This document shows positions 13,905-21,941 of a DNA stretch of 21,941 bases, one piece after another (position 1 is the first letter of the stretch; each line of letters opens with the position of its first letter). The stretch covers positions 1 through 21,941 of the forward strand of contig DFOK01000048.1 of the NCBI GenBank assembly GCA_002376715.1, read 5' to 3'. The notes beneath the pieces were generated by a model. It worked only from the letters and a program-made list of their open reading frames with translations, made no database searches and was not told where the DNA came from. Position numbers and translations under genes: made by a program. Source of the stretch: Bacteroidales bacterium UBA3543 (GTDB taxonomy: Bacteria > Bacteroidota > Bacteroidia > Bacteroidales > UBA932).

Positions 13905-15989
13905 TTATTTATTTGTTTCAATAATCAGGTAAGAATAGGGTTCAAGCGTCACGCTAACAGTCGATGAGCCGTTATATTCAAGCCCGAAGGGCAAAGAAAC
14001 GGAGATTTCACGGGAGTCTGCAGATTTGTTGAGGAATGTAATGACAGCCTCGCCCATATATGAACGCATATATGCGAAAACATCATTTTCAGCTGCCAGC
14101 CGGAAATAATCCCCATACATAAGAGGCATCGAAGAGCGGCGCAGGTGCGTAAACTCCTTGACCGCATCTGCAACTTGCTGCTCATAGCTGCTGTAGCCCT
14201 CAAACTCCATCCAGCGACGATTGTCAGGATCGTTGGCACCCGGCTGTCCATACTCATCTCCATAATAAATGCAGGGTACCCCCGGAAGCGTGAGATTGAG
14301 AGCGTGAAGCATAGCCAACTTACGGTAAGCCATAGTATCGCTTACGACAATATCGCGTTTCCACCCTGCGAGCTTTTGGTCCTCATCGTGCTTCACATCA
14401 CCCGATGCAAGACAGACATATCGAGGACGGTCGTGGTTGCCTGAAATGTAACCCATCAGATTGTGGTGGCCGTAGACACCAAGATTGGCATCAATGCAAC
14501 CCGCAAGACCCTCGAAAGAGCCCTCCGGACGTGTCGTAGCCCAAATATAGGTATCATAAACATTGAAGTCAAACTGACCGTCGAGCATACCCGGCTTGAC
14601 ATATAATGAAATCAGCGATAGCGAGCCATAGGTTTCCCCTATCTGGTAGAGACTCTTTCCGGGCAGCGAATCGAGGAGTTTCCTGGTCAGGAGACGCCAG
14701 TAGCCTTCCGGAATATGTTTGGTGGCATCGTGCCTGTAACCGTCAAAATCATAATTTTGCATCCAGAACAGTGCGGTATCCGAAAGCTGGCGGCAGATCT
14801 CCTCCCTCTCAAGGTCAAAAGAGGGAATGTGGTCGTCAAACCAGGTTGTAAGACGGAATTCATCCCATAATTCGCGGTTCTTGCGACCGTCAGGGGTGTA
14901 TGAAGGGGTAGTCCAATCCAGATGTGCCTTAAGAGTGGGACTCTCGATATGCATATGATTGGAAACATAATCGAGTATCACGTTCATATCTGCCGCGTGA
15001 GCCTCTGCCAGCAGTTCGTTGAGCTCCTCATCAGTACCGAAACGGTCGTCAATGCGGGTGGCGAAGATTGGCCAGTAGCCGTGATATCCGCTGAACTTCG
15101 TGCCGGGATCAGGTGCGTAGCCCCAGGCGTCATAGGGATTCTGGGTAATTGGCGAGAGCCAGATGGTATTGATGCCCAGATCGCGGAAGTAACCATCCTC
15201 TATTTTGGCAGTTACTCCTGCCAAATCTCCGCCCCAATAATCCACCTTGGGATGCACCAGCGAAGGATCTCCAATGCTCCAATCGTTATCAATGTTTCCA
15301 TTTACAAAACGGTCTATGAGTAGCGAATAGAGTATTTGTGAGTGTTTATCGGTACGCTTGAGTTGCTTCGGATCTCTGATGACCTTTCCAAACTCGAGGG
15401 GTATGAGTATATCGTTACCGACTCCGGAAGCGTTGGCCGTAAAAGCCTGAATATGTGAGCGCTCCACTTTGCGTGCTGCTCTGGGTGCCCTTACTCTCAC
15501 CAGCGAGTCGCTGAGCAGGTCAAAATGGCGACCTCGTTCGAGAATGCGGCCCTCCCAAAGGATTACCAGCTGCTCCATTCCTCCCTCTATTCTGATAAAG
15601 AAATCTTTGCCGGAGCTACCTGCAGGCAGGGTGGACATCTTCGGAGCCTTGCTCTTATCCACTCTTTCCAGCTTCGCCGGAATGGCATTTTTGACGAGCA
15701 AAGGACAAAATTTTTTCACTCCATCCACCGTGTCATAACACTCATACATCACAAGAAAAGGAGCCTCTGCAGAAGTGCTGATGGTGAGAGTATCCATATT
15801 GTTCATTTTCGGGAAATAATCCCTGAGAATAACGACGGTTGTCTCCTGTTCCACTATGCAAGGGGTCAAATTGCCCAGATGCCCGGCATAGTCAAACGAA
15901 AACTCTTTTTGCGAACAACCGCTTAACAGGCAGAGTGCCGGTATGATAGCCAGCGCCATTTTGCGGAGAGTGTGAGATTTAGGTTTCAT
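13905..15989 (-). CDS. GH13 alpha-amylase-family lipoprotein with N-terminal beta domains
   Basis: A 694-residue enzyme from the chosen ATG. The lipoprotein signal ends LLSGC (Cys25). About 190 residues of beta-rich sequence precede the catalytic barrel (IPT/Ig-like or starch-binding; not recognised with certainty). The barrel starts near 220 with ILYSLLIDRFVNGN and has Asp421 (FDGYRHDATKH), Glu452 (YQIGETYG) and Asp520 (ISGNHDRPR). The DRFxxG, DYWGGDLAGV and GYHGYW motifs resemble secreted amylases of the neopullulanase/CGTase-like type, and a beta domain closes the protein. An upstream ATG at 16010 would overlap the previous gene; the one at 15989 leaves a ten-base gap and places the basic KPKSHTLRK stretch properly before the hydrophobic core. 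It is cotranscribed with the SusG-like gene. Confidence 0.87.
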   Translation of the reverse strand: MKPKSHTLRKMALAIIPALCLLSGCSQKEFSFDYAGHLGNLTPCIVEQETTVVILRDYFPKMNNMDTLTISTSAEAPFLVMYECYDTVDGVKKFCPLLVKNAIPAKLERVDKSKAPKMSTLPAGSSGKDFFIRIEGGMEQLVILWEGRILERGRHFDLLSDSLVRVRAPRAARKVERSHIQAFTANASGVGNDILIPLEFGKVIRDPKQLKRTDKHSQILYSLLIDRFVNGNIDNDWSIGDPSLVHPKVDYWGGDLAGVTAKIEDGYFRDLGINTIWLSPITQNPYDAWGYAPDPGTKFSGYHGYWPIFATRIDDRFGTDEELNELLAEAHAADMNVILDYVSNHMHIESPTLKAHLDWTTPSYTPDGRKNRELWDEFRLTTWFDDHIPSFDLEREEICRQLSDTALFWMQNYDFDGYRHDATKHIPEGYWRLLTRKLLDSLPGKSLYQIGETYGSLSLISLYVKPGMLDGQFDFNVYDTYIWATTRPEGSFEGLAGCIDANLGVYGHHNLMGYISGNHDRPRYVCLASGDVKHDEDQKLAGWKRDIVVSDTMAYRKLAMLHALNLTLPGVPCIYYGDEYGQPGANDPDNRRWMEFEGYSSYEQQVADAVKEFTHLRRSSMPLMYGDYFRLAAENDVFAYMRSYMGEAVITFLNKSADSREISVSLPFGLEYNGSSTVSVTLEPYSYLIIETNK

Positions 15990-15999
15990 ATAATATGAT

Positions 16000-18042
16000 T
16001 TAAAGTTCAAAAATTGCTGATGAGTATCCTTCCATCTTCAACTGGGAATGATCTTTTCCCTTTTTGCTCTGCACCCGTCCGTTTACAAAGAGAGGTTTTT
16101 CGAGCGAGTCACTGAGGGAGATTATCATCTCGCTCTGGCCGAGGTTATGAAGGACTAGAAGTTTTTGTTTCCCTTCGATCATATACCATGCGGCCACTTG
16201 AGAGTAAATGCCACCGGTCTGAGGATTGATTACAGGATGAAGCTCCATTTTCCCTGTAGCAAGCGCCGGACAAGAGTTGCGGAGTCTGCCCAATTGACGA
16301 TACATCGTCAGAATTGAAGAGGCATCTGCCTCCTGTGAAACGACACTCCCCACGTTTGTCTGTACTGCAGGATCTATTTTGTCAGTATAAGAGGTTACAT
16401 AGCGGTCGCCCCAGTACATTGGAGTGCGGATATATTCGTCACCACCGCTTTTTGTTCCGGTATAACCGAGTTCTTCGCCATAGTAGATATAAGGTGAGCC
16501 CTGCGAGGAGAGCAGCATCGCTCCGGCCAGTTTGGCCTTGGAAAGTGAGCCTCCCAGCTCGCTACGAGCTCTATTTTCGTCATGATTGGAGAGTTTTGTG
16601 GCGGCAATGAAATTGCTGCGATGGCTACGGTAGGCTTCGTGGATGCTGATTGTGCCGTCGGCAAATCCAAGTCCCTGGCCTTGGTTTATAGCCGCGCTCA
16701 TTCGCCACCAGAATGAAAAGTCAAAGAGGGCCGGAAGTCCCTTATAATAGGGTGCGACCTTATCCCAATCGGAGAAGACCTCTCCCACCATATAAATATC
16801 CCTGCCGTTTTTCGCCTTGAAACGGGCATTGACAGCATCGTAGAATTTTTTGAGGAAATGAGGATTCTCGTCGGAAGTTTCATTGTGGTAGATATGCTTG
16901 ACTGCATCGAGACGCAAACCGTCGATACCGGCATCTATCCACACCTGCGCATCCCCTACGATGGCCTTGAACGCAGGGGAGTGTTCTGCTGTGGCAACCG
17001 GACCAAAATTGAGATCCGCAAACCAGTCTGTCCAAAAATGAGAGTGATAGTAATACATCTTGGCTCCGGGAGGAGTCAAATTCTGTATATTGTCGTTGCT
17101 AGACTTATCTGTATAAAGAGTAAATGGCACATCAAACGCAAGCTGAGCAGATGCGTCCTTCTTTGCACCATATTTGGTGCCAAGTGGCCAGGATGAGGAG
17201 TTTGATGTCCTCACAAGGAAACCCCAACCGGAGTTGAAATCCACCGTTAACTCGTAGACACCGTTGCCTTTAGAATAAAATTTCTTACAAATACCATCAC
17301 CATAGTAGAGATATTTCGCCCCTTCGGTAGATTGGTCCGGGTTGTCGGGATCCGGGGTACCGCCAATGGAGATCGTCACTGTCGGAGCATTGCTGTTGCT
17401 CCAGTTGAGAGTGAATTTATAAATGCCGGAAGGTATCGTCCCCGTAGGAAACCACTGTCCGCCGTCATATCCGCCGGCACCTTCGGTTGCAATCATCGGT
17501 ATTTTGCCGGCAGCTATATCCTTCTTCGGATCATCTGAGAAAACATAGTACTCCCTGTATGGATTCTCCATCGATGATGTGGCGGTTTTGAACCAGGGGT
17601 GATTAACTCCGGAATGGTTGATCACATAGTCAAGATAGATGCGGATATTGCGTTTGTGGGCCTCGCTGACCAATTGTTTGAAATCAGCCATCGTACCGAA
17701 ACGCGGATTTGTAATACTGTAATCTTCCACATCATATCCATGATAAGAAGCGCTCGGATGTATGGGCGAAAGCCAGATTGCCGAGGCCCCAAGTGACTGA
17801 ATATAGTCCAGTTTGTCAATTATTCCACTGAAATCGCCCCATCCGTCACCGTCGGAATCTGCAAAACTGTAAACCAGCAATTGATAGGTGATATCTCCCC
17901 TCTTAGTTCCGTCCCATTGGGGCGGGAATGTCATTACATCCTTGAATTCCTGTGTGTCAGGATTAACGGAAGGATTGCAGGAGGCTCCGGAGGCAAACAG
18001 GCTTAATACCAGTACCAGAAACAATATGATCTTTCTTCCCAT
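16000..18042 (-). CDS. susG: SusG-like outer-surface alpha-amylase with inserted CBM58-like domain (GH13)
   Basis: SusG makes the first cuts in starch bound at the cell surface. The 680-residue lipoprotein has signal peptide Cys22 (SGASC). The GH13 barrel begins near 48 with a calcium-loop motif DSDGDGWGDF (62-71). Domain B is interrupted at about 195-330 by a beta-rich, Trp/Tyr-containing insert (GGQWFPTGTIPSGIYKF, then a TPDPDNPDQ linker, then a second strand-rich part), which matches the place and size of the CBM58 in B. thetaiotaomicron SusG. Catalytic residues are Asp379 (GLRLDAVKH), Glu421 (MVGEVFS) and Asp488 (LSNHDENR), about ten lower than those I recall for SusG. Total length is also close to that protein (692). 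It follows the SusF-like gene after a 148-base gap with a hairpin and leads four tightly spaced genes. Confidence 0.93.
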   Translation of the reverse strand: MGRKIILFLVLVLSLFASGASCNPSVNPDTQEFKDVMTFPPQWDGTKRGDITYQLLVYSFADSDGDGWGDFSGIIDKLDYIQSLGASAIWLSPIHPSASYHGYDVEDYSITNPRFGTMADFKQLVSEAHKRNIRIYLDYVINHSGVNHPWFKTATSSMENPYREYYVFSDDPKKDIAAGKIPMIATEGAGGYDGGQWFPTGTIPSGIYKFTLNWSNSNAPTVTISIGGTPDPDNPDQSTEGAKYLYYGDGICKKFYSKGNGVYELTVDFNSGWGFLVRTSNSSSWPLGTKYGAKKDASAQLAFDVPFTLYTDKSSNDNIQNLTPPGAKMYYYHSHFWTDWFADLNFGPVATAEHSPAFKAIVGDAQVWIDAGIDGLRLDAVKHIYHNETSDENPHFLKKFYDAVNARFKAKNGRDIYMVGEVFSDWDKVAPYYKGLPALFDFSFWWRMSAAINQGQGLGFADGTISIHEAYRSHRSNFIAATKLSNHDENRARSELGGSLSKAKLAGAMLLSSQGSPYIYYGEELGYTGTKSGGDEYIRTPMYWGDRYVTSYTDKIDPAVQTNVGSVVSQEADASSILTMYRQLGRLRNSCPALATGKMELHPVINPQTGGIYSQVAAWYMIEGKQKLLVLHNLGQSEMIISLSDSLEKPLFVNGRVQSKKGKDHSQLKMEGYSSAIFEL

Positions 18043-18140
18043 CTTAACTTGCTTTATGACAACTCTTAGCTGCCGGCATTGAATGACATTTTACTACAAA
18101 CTCTATAAATTTTAAAGTTAATAATTCTACGCGAACAATC

Positions 18141-18173
18141 AAAAAATGCGCCGCGATAAGCGACGCATTTTTT
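18141..18173 (-). terminator. Intrinsic terminator/attenuator between susF-like and susG-like genes
   Basis: AAAAAATGCG (18141-18150) pairs with CGCATTTTTT (18164-18173). After one C/A mismatch, CGC pairs with GCG, closing a GATAA loop. It lies 17 bases after the SusF-like stop on the minus strand and has A and T tracts on both sides. As susD-E-F and susG onward are otherwise collinear, it probably lowers distal expression and need not separate two units completely. Confidence 0.75.
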
Positions 18174-18190
18174 AATCATAAAGTCATATG

Positions 18191-20749
18191 TTATTTTGTC
18201 AAAACATATTTTGCAGTGTTGGCAATATCGAGAGTGACTTTGTATTTGCCGGCCTCTGCCACCTTGATATTATCACCGTTGAAAACAAGTCCTTTATCAC
18301 CGCTACCGAGATTATAATCCCAGTTATTGTTGAATTTAAACTTGAATTCGGAACCGGCTTTAAACTCCACAGTGGCACTGTAGGTCCTGGTTGCTGCATC
18401 AAATGCCATCTCTACACCATCACCCCAATCATCACCTGCGGCAAATGAGCCCACAAGGGCTATCCTGGTCAACGGAGTAGCGACAGCCTTTTTGCCGGGC
18501 AGGTCCACTGTCCAGAAATAGGTACCGTCAGCCACTTCCATATTGTCACCGCTCCAGAGGTTAAACTCGTATGTGGTACCGGCCACAAGTTGTCCGGAAA
18601 TCCAGCCTGCGCCGGCTTCATGGAACTTGAATTGGTTAGAACCGCCATACATCGCTATTGCACCCTTGTAGAGTCCCTCTGCACCACCCTGATAGAGTGC
18701 CACATCATCGGTGGGGTTCCATGAGTGGCCTGAATAACTGCCGGGGACGGTAATGAATGGAGCATAAGCGGGAGCCGGAGCATCGCCTGTCCTGGTGATA
18801 ATGGCTTTGAAAGGCTTCGAAGAGAGTATCAACTCGATATCATATGTTCCGCCTTCGGGGTCCTTGAGATTGGATCCGCCATAAACCAGATTGGAAGCCT
18901 CACCGCCGAGGTTATATGCATCGGGAAGATCCCAACCTGCATTCATCCTAAATTTGTACTCCGTATTGGCGGGGAATACAAGGCCTGAAATCTTCCAGCT
19001 GTTGGAACCGGCATCATATGCCATCGCCGCATCCTCAGGACTACCCCAGCCGCAGAATGAGCCTACAACCGCAACCCTTGTGATAAGAAGAGCAGTAGCC
19101 TTGAGCTCCGTCAGATCCACTGAGAGATAGTAATAACCCTTCTCAAGAGTGAGATTGCTGCCCTTCAACACAAGTGCGTCGAAAGTGCCGCCGAAGTCGT
19201 TGTCCCAATTGCGCTCGTGAGTAAACTTGAAGTCACCGTCGAGGTGTACGAAGCCTTCATAATGGCCGTTGCCGTCACCTGTAAGCATCGGAGCCGTACC
19301 GGGATTCCATCCCTGGTGATTACCGGGGATATAGAGATTGTCCGGATATGCAGTATTGATGAACGTAACCGTATAAGGGGTCTTAGATACATTGAGAACT
19401 ATCTTGAAGTTGCCTTCAGGACCATCATAATTGAGGTTGTTGCCAATGGTTGTCGATACATTGCTCAGACTGTGACCACCCATGGAATGGGTCCAGTCAT
19501 CATTGAAACGGAATTTAAATTCCCCGGGAACAATGTCAACGGGTGCACTGAAAGTCTGCTTCTCTGCATCATATGCAAGATCGATGTCTGAACTCCATCC
19601 GCCTACTGCGGTACCGATTACTCCGAGAGTGCCAAGCTCTACCATATAGATGGTGTTGAGCTTCTTGTTGAGAGCAATATTATAGATACCTGAAGGTACC
19701 TTAATATTATTAGGGGCACCAACGGCACCTGTTGCTGAGGCATATTCTCCGGCAAAGGTAGAAACCTCGACAATACCGCCGAAATCATCGCCCCACTCAG
19801 GCTTGATACAGAATTTGAACTCAACATCAGAGCCATCTTCAGTTCTGAGGTCAATGACTCCCTCATAAAATCCCTTTGCTACAGTAGACTCGTACATCGT
19901 CGGAGCAGTTGCAGGATTCCAGCCCTGGTGGCTGCCGGGGAGATATAGGATGTCAGGGTATGACGCTATGTAGGTTTTAACAGGAATTGTGATCATAGCC
20001 GAAGGTACACCCGAAGCATAAGTTTCGGAGAATGCCTTAACGAAGAATTTTACATCTGAAGTTGCATCCTCAGGTGCACCTGTCGAAACAATCGCATCAT
20101 TGAAAGCATCTACTGTTACTGTGTATGAGGTGTTTTTAAGATCTGAAGCCAGTTCAACAGCATCTCCATCCTCAAACTGTGCAAATACGCTGTAGGTAAT
20201 CTCTTCGTTGTATCCGAGACGTGCAGGCTCCCAGGTAAAGAGCATAATTTCACCTGTAGGGTCGGCGGGATCGAGGGTAACCGATTTGATGACTTCACCG
20301 AATACTGGAGCCACGGCATCGCCAAAGGCATAGATGTCAATGGTGATGGTTTCTGACTTGTAGGTATTGGCACCATCCGTCACTTGCACAAAGAACGACA
20401 TCGTAAAGGTGTTGTTCTCGGGAAGTGAAGAGAAGGTATTATAAAGGATTGTCTTAAAATCGCTTTTGGAAGCGATGTAGTAAAGAGTTTTTGTGGATGC
20501 AAGTTTTGCTGCAGTACCCTCGTACTCCGCGTAGAAGTCATAGTTCAGTCCCTCAGGGAGGAATCTGTATGCCGACCAGGAGAAGTTGATATCCTCATCC
20601 ATTGTATTGGATGTCATAAGGATATCCGAATGGGAATAGAGCTCCGGAGCCACGGGAGCCGTGGAGAAGGCATCCTCCGGGAATACCTCACAAGAGGTAA
20701 TGCCCAACATCAAAGCAGCAACTGCAATAAAGCTTAATATCTTTTTCAT
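18191..20749 (-). CDS. susF: SusF-like starch-binding lipoprotein, enlarged to six CBM-like modules
   Basis: An 852-residue non-catalytic surface lipoprotein (signal ends GITSC, Cys20, followed by acidic EVFPED, in line with surface-export signals of Bacteroidota lipoproteins). Two N-terminal Ig/FN3-like domains (about 30-142 and 146-260) resemble the SusE/F spacer. Six starch-binding-like modules follow. Three open with a pattern such as LYLPGSHQGWNPATAP (265-373; also 469-556 and 663-760) and three with VVGSFCGWGSPEDAAMAYDA-type motifs (374-466, 557-656, 761-852), so they alternate as three A-B pairs. Trp in QGWNP and in the xxWxxxFGG/NNW segments are plausible glucan-stacking residues. B. 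thetaiotaomicron SusF, as I recall, is about 485 residues with three CBMs, so this is much larger. It follows susE after 19 bases. Confidence 0.85.
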   Translation of the reverse strand: MKKILSFIAVAALMLGITSCEVFPEDAFSTAPVAPELYSHSDILMTSNTMDEDINFSWSAYRFLPEGLNYDFYAEYEGTAAKLASTKTLYYIASKSDFKTILYNTFSSLPENNTFTMSFFVQVTDGANTYKSETITIDIYAFGDAVAPVFGEVIKSVTLDPADPTGEIMLFTWEPARLGYNEEITYSVFAQFEDGDAVELASDLKNTSYTVTVDAFNDAIVSTGAPEDATSDVKFFVKAFSETYASGVPSAMITIPVKTYIASYPDILYLPGSHQGWNPATAPTMYESTVAKGFYEGVIDLRTEDGSDVEFKFCIKPEWGDDFGGIVEVSTFAGEYASATGAVGAPNNIKVPSGIYNIALNKKLNTIYMVELGTLGVIGTAVGGWSSDIDLAYDAEKQTFSAPVDIVPGEFKFRFNDDWTHSMGGHSLSNVSTTIGNNLNYDGPEGNFKIVLNVSKTPYTVTFINTAYPDNLYIPGNHQGWNPGTAPMLTGDGNGHYEGFVHLDGDFKFTHERNWDNDFGGTFDALVLKGSNLTLEKGYYYLSVDLTELKATALLITRVAVVGSFCGWGSPEDAAMAYDAGSNSWKISGLVFPANTEYKFRMNAGWDLPDAYNLGGEASNLVYGGSNLKDPEGGTYDIELILSSKPFKAIITRTGDAPAPAYAPFITVPGSYSGHSWNPTDDVALYQGGAEGLYKGAIAMYGGSNQFKFHEAGAGWISGQLVAGTTYEFNLWSGDNMEVADGTYFWTVDLPGKKAVATPLTRIALVGSFAAGDDWGDGVEMAFDAATRTYSATVEFKAGSEFKFKFNNNWDYNLGSGDKGLVFNGDNIKVAEAGKYKVTLDIANTAKYVLTK
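18194..19957 (-). repeat. Three tandem A-B module pairs within the SusF-like gene
   Basis: The C-terminal two thirds of the protein is built from three consecutive two-module units encoded at 19352-19957, 18782-19345 and 18194-18763. Each unit starts with a PGSHQGWNP/PGNHQGWNP/PGSYSGHSWNP motif and continues with a second module having VGxxxGW...D..MAYDA...KF.F. or similar. Similarity is seen at protein level and is clear but diverged, so the duplication is old or under diversifying constraint. Exact boundaries are estimates. Confidence 0.75.
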
Positions 20750-20768
20750 TGTATTATCGTTTTAAAGG

Positions 20769-21875
20769 TTACTGTTTTTCCATTACCAAAACATAAGGAG
20801 TCCTGTTGCCATGCAGCTTCATGATATAAGTGCCGGCTGAAGGAACCGTAATGTCGCCTCCACCCTGTACGAGCTTGATGCCGCCGGGGACTTCCGCACT
20901 GGCTTCGCCATTTGTACCGAACTTAAATGCCCAGTTGTTGGGGTCATTAGCGGTATTGAGGCGGATGAGGAAAGCAAGTCCGTCACTCTCCTTGAATGTC
21001 ACGGCAGGTGAAACCCAAACATTTTCCGTTGCGTCATATGTAAGAGGGTCGTCACCGGTAGTGCCATAAGACCAACCGTTGTATGCACCACACATTCCAA
21101 CTCCGTCGACAACTTTCTTATCGATAGTCATTGCACTGCGATTGACTGTGAGTTCGTAGATGGAACCATCTCTCAGATCTACAGAAAGGTTGGAATCGGA
21201 CTGTTCGGGGCAGGTCCAAGAAGGAGTGAGGTAGTTATAACCCCAGTTCTCATCGGACCAGTTGCGTGCAACGGTCACCTTGAAATAGGAATAATCGGCA
21301 CTGCCGTCCTGCAGATCGACAAGGATCTTGTAGAGATTTGTACCACCGTCCGTCTCCCAGAATTGAGGTGCCTGGGTAATGTTCCATGACTGATAATTAC
21401 CGGGAAGGAAGAGATACCTCAACTCAGCAGCAAAGGTTGTGATATTGAAGCTGATATTGTTGGATTTGACAGGCGCCACGTTAGTGCCGTAAATGGAGGC
21501 TACAAGGCCGGCGCTGATATTAGCGGTCTCATTGGGCTTGACCTTCAGGTCATTGCAAACGAGTCCGTTCAAATCCTGCTTGCTGATGGTAAAGGAGTTA
21601 GAGAAGGAGGTACCCGCCAGAACACTGTTTTCTCCAAGTGTCAGATAGAGAGCGTACTGGATCTGAGTAGGAACTCCGAACGAAGCTGATGTCCAGTTGA
21701 AAACCACTGCCTCAACCTTGCTGTTGTCCTGGTTGACAATAATGTCTTTTTGGCCAAGCAATGTTGGAGCAACACTTTGCGCAGGATCGACTTTGACATG
21801 TTCGATCTCCATTTCACAGGCGGAAAAGAGAAACATGGCCATCATCAGCATTACTATATATTTAAACTGTTTCAT
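20769..21875 (-). CDS. susE: SusE-like starch-binding outer-membrane lipoprotein
   Basis: A 368-residue surface lipoprotein that would hold starch or malto-oligosaccharides near the SusCD transporter. The signal peptide ends LFSAC (Cys20), followed by acidic EMEIEH, a plausible surface-export signal. An N-terminal SusE-type Ig-like domain (about 35-148) precedes two CBM-like modules. The first (about 150-250) opens with YLFLPGNYQSWNITQAP, the second (about 256-368) with VGMCGAYNGWSYGTTGDDPLTYDA. These match the A and B modules of the neighbouring SusF-like protein, so the two genes share ancestry. Length is close to the 387 residues recalled for B. thetaiotaomicron SusE. It lies 31 bases after the SusD stop and 19 before the SusF-like start. 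Confidence 0.9.
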   Translation of the reverse strand: MKQFKYIVMLMMAMFLFSACEMEIEHVKVDPAQSVAPTLLGQKDIIVNQDNSKVEAVVFNWTSASFGVPTQIQYALYLTLGENSVLAGTSFSNSFTISKQDLNGLVCNDLKVKPNETANISAGLVASIYGTNVAPVKSNNISFNITTFAAELRYLFLPGNYQSWNITQAPQFWETDGGTNLYKILVDLQDGSADYSYFKVTVARNWSDENWGYNYLTPSWTCPEQSDSNLSVDLRDGSIYELTVNRSAMTIDKKVVDGVGMCGAYNGWSYGTTGDDPLTYDATENVWVSPAVTFKESDGLAFLIRLNTANDPNNWAFKFGTNGEASAEVPGGIKLVQGGGDITVPSAGTYIMKLHGNRTPYVLVMEKQ

Positions 21876-21906
21876 AATCTTATTGATTTTTCAATGTTTC
21901 GTGCCA

Positions 21907-21941
21907 TTAGTAACCGGGATTCTGCACCAGCTTGGGGTTGG
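21907..21941 (-). CDS. susD: SusD/RagB-family nutrient-binding lipoprotein, C-terminal end (partial)
   Basis: Only eleven codons remain at the right edge, reading NPKLVQNPGY and stop (TAA at 21909-21907). An ending of the type NPxLxQNPGY/W is characteristic of SusD/RagB proteins, and susD stands directly before susE in Sus loci. SusD is the lid of the SusC TonB-dependent transporter; susC would be expected further right, outside the window. Confidence 0.8.
   Translation of the reverse strand, partial: NPKLVQNPGY

Noticed and set aside
13892..13921. Longer start for the small GH13 lipoprotein
   Set aside because: It would overlap the 3' end of the upstream gene by 17 bases and put ten polar residues before an already complete lipoprotein signal peptide.
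15990..16010. Longer start for the 694-residue GH13 lipoprotein
   Set aside because: It overlaps the stop of the SusG-like gene and adds seven residues upstream of a complete signal peptide.
17061..17460. Insert in the SusG-like gene as a mobile element or frameshift
   Set aside because: The reading frame is continuous and the position and size match the CBM58 insertion known in SusG domain B.

Overview
The window comes from a member of the Bacteroidales (phylum Bacteroidota). The evidence is a Sus-type starch-utilization locus with SusD-, SusE-, SusF-, SusG- and SusA-like genes in a row, Bacteroidota-style TAnnTTTG promoter boxes, weak or absent Shine-Dalgarno sequences, many lipoprotein signal peptides, and an nrfHA-ccsB-ccsA nitrite ammonification cluster of the kind found in this phylum. 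Genus cannot be fixed from the sequence alone. LAYOUT: the left 9.3 kb is transcribed rightward and everything from about 9.4 kb to the end leftward, so the two halves converge on a strong bidirectional terminator. Left block 1 (1-4939) is a tripartite export operon: the end of a TolC-like outer-membrane channel, a lipoprotein HlyD-type adaptor, two unequal ABC ATPases and two ABC-2 permeases, packed with overlaps or gaps of a few bases. It resembles the E. coli YbhG-YbhF-YbhS-YbhR exporter, but with the two halves of YbhF as separate genes. Left block 2 (about 4988-9271) has its own candidate promoter and encodes NrfH (membrane tetraheme quinol oxidase), NrfA (pentaheme nitrite reductase with the CxxCK catalytic heme site) and the two-part ResB/CcsA haem lyase that attaches haem to them. 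A terminator-like hairpin separates nrfA from the haem-lyase pair. CONVERGENCE ZONE (9272-9694): a 7-bp GTAACCC tandem array, a 16-bp-stem bidirectional terminator, and a 53-residue rubredoxin gene on the minus strand with its own -7 box and a palindrome just downstream of it. RIGHT BLOCK (9695-21941, minus strand; transcribed from high to low coordinates): SusD C-terminus, SusE-like lipoprotein, an enlarged 852-residue SusF-like lipoprotein carrying six starch-binding-like modules in three pairs, a terminator-like hairpin, a SusG-like outer-surface amylase with an inserted CBM58-like domain, two further lipoprotein GH13 enzymes, a periplasmic SusA-like neopullulanase and a sugar-phosphate nucleotidyltransferase-like gene. 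The logical flow is glycan capture (SusC/D, mostly outside the window, plus SusE/F), surface cleavage (SusG and perhaps the other lipoprotein amylases), then periplasmic cleavage (SusA). No GH97 SusB and no SusR regulator lie inside the window. Nothing here is clearly a new type of system. The best second-look items are the tripled SusF module pair, the complementary degeneracy of the two ABC ATPases, the heptamer array, the nucleotidyltransferase at the end of the starch operon, and the palindromes at the nrfH and rubredoxin promoters. No tRNA, rRNA, CRISPR array, transposase or integrase gene was recognised.
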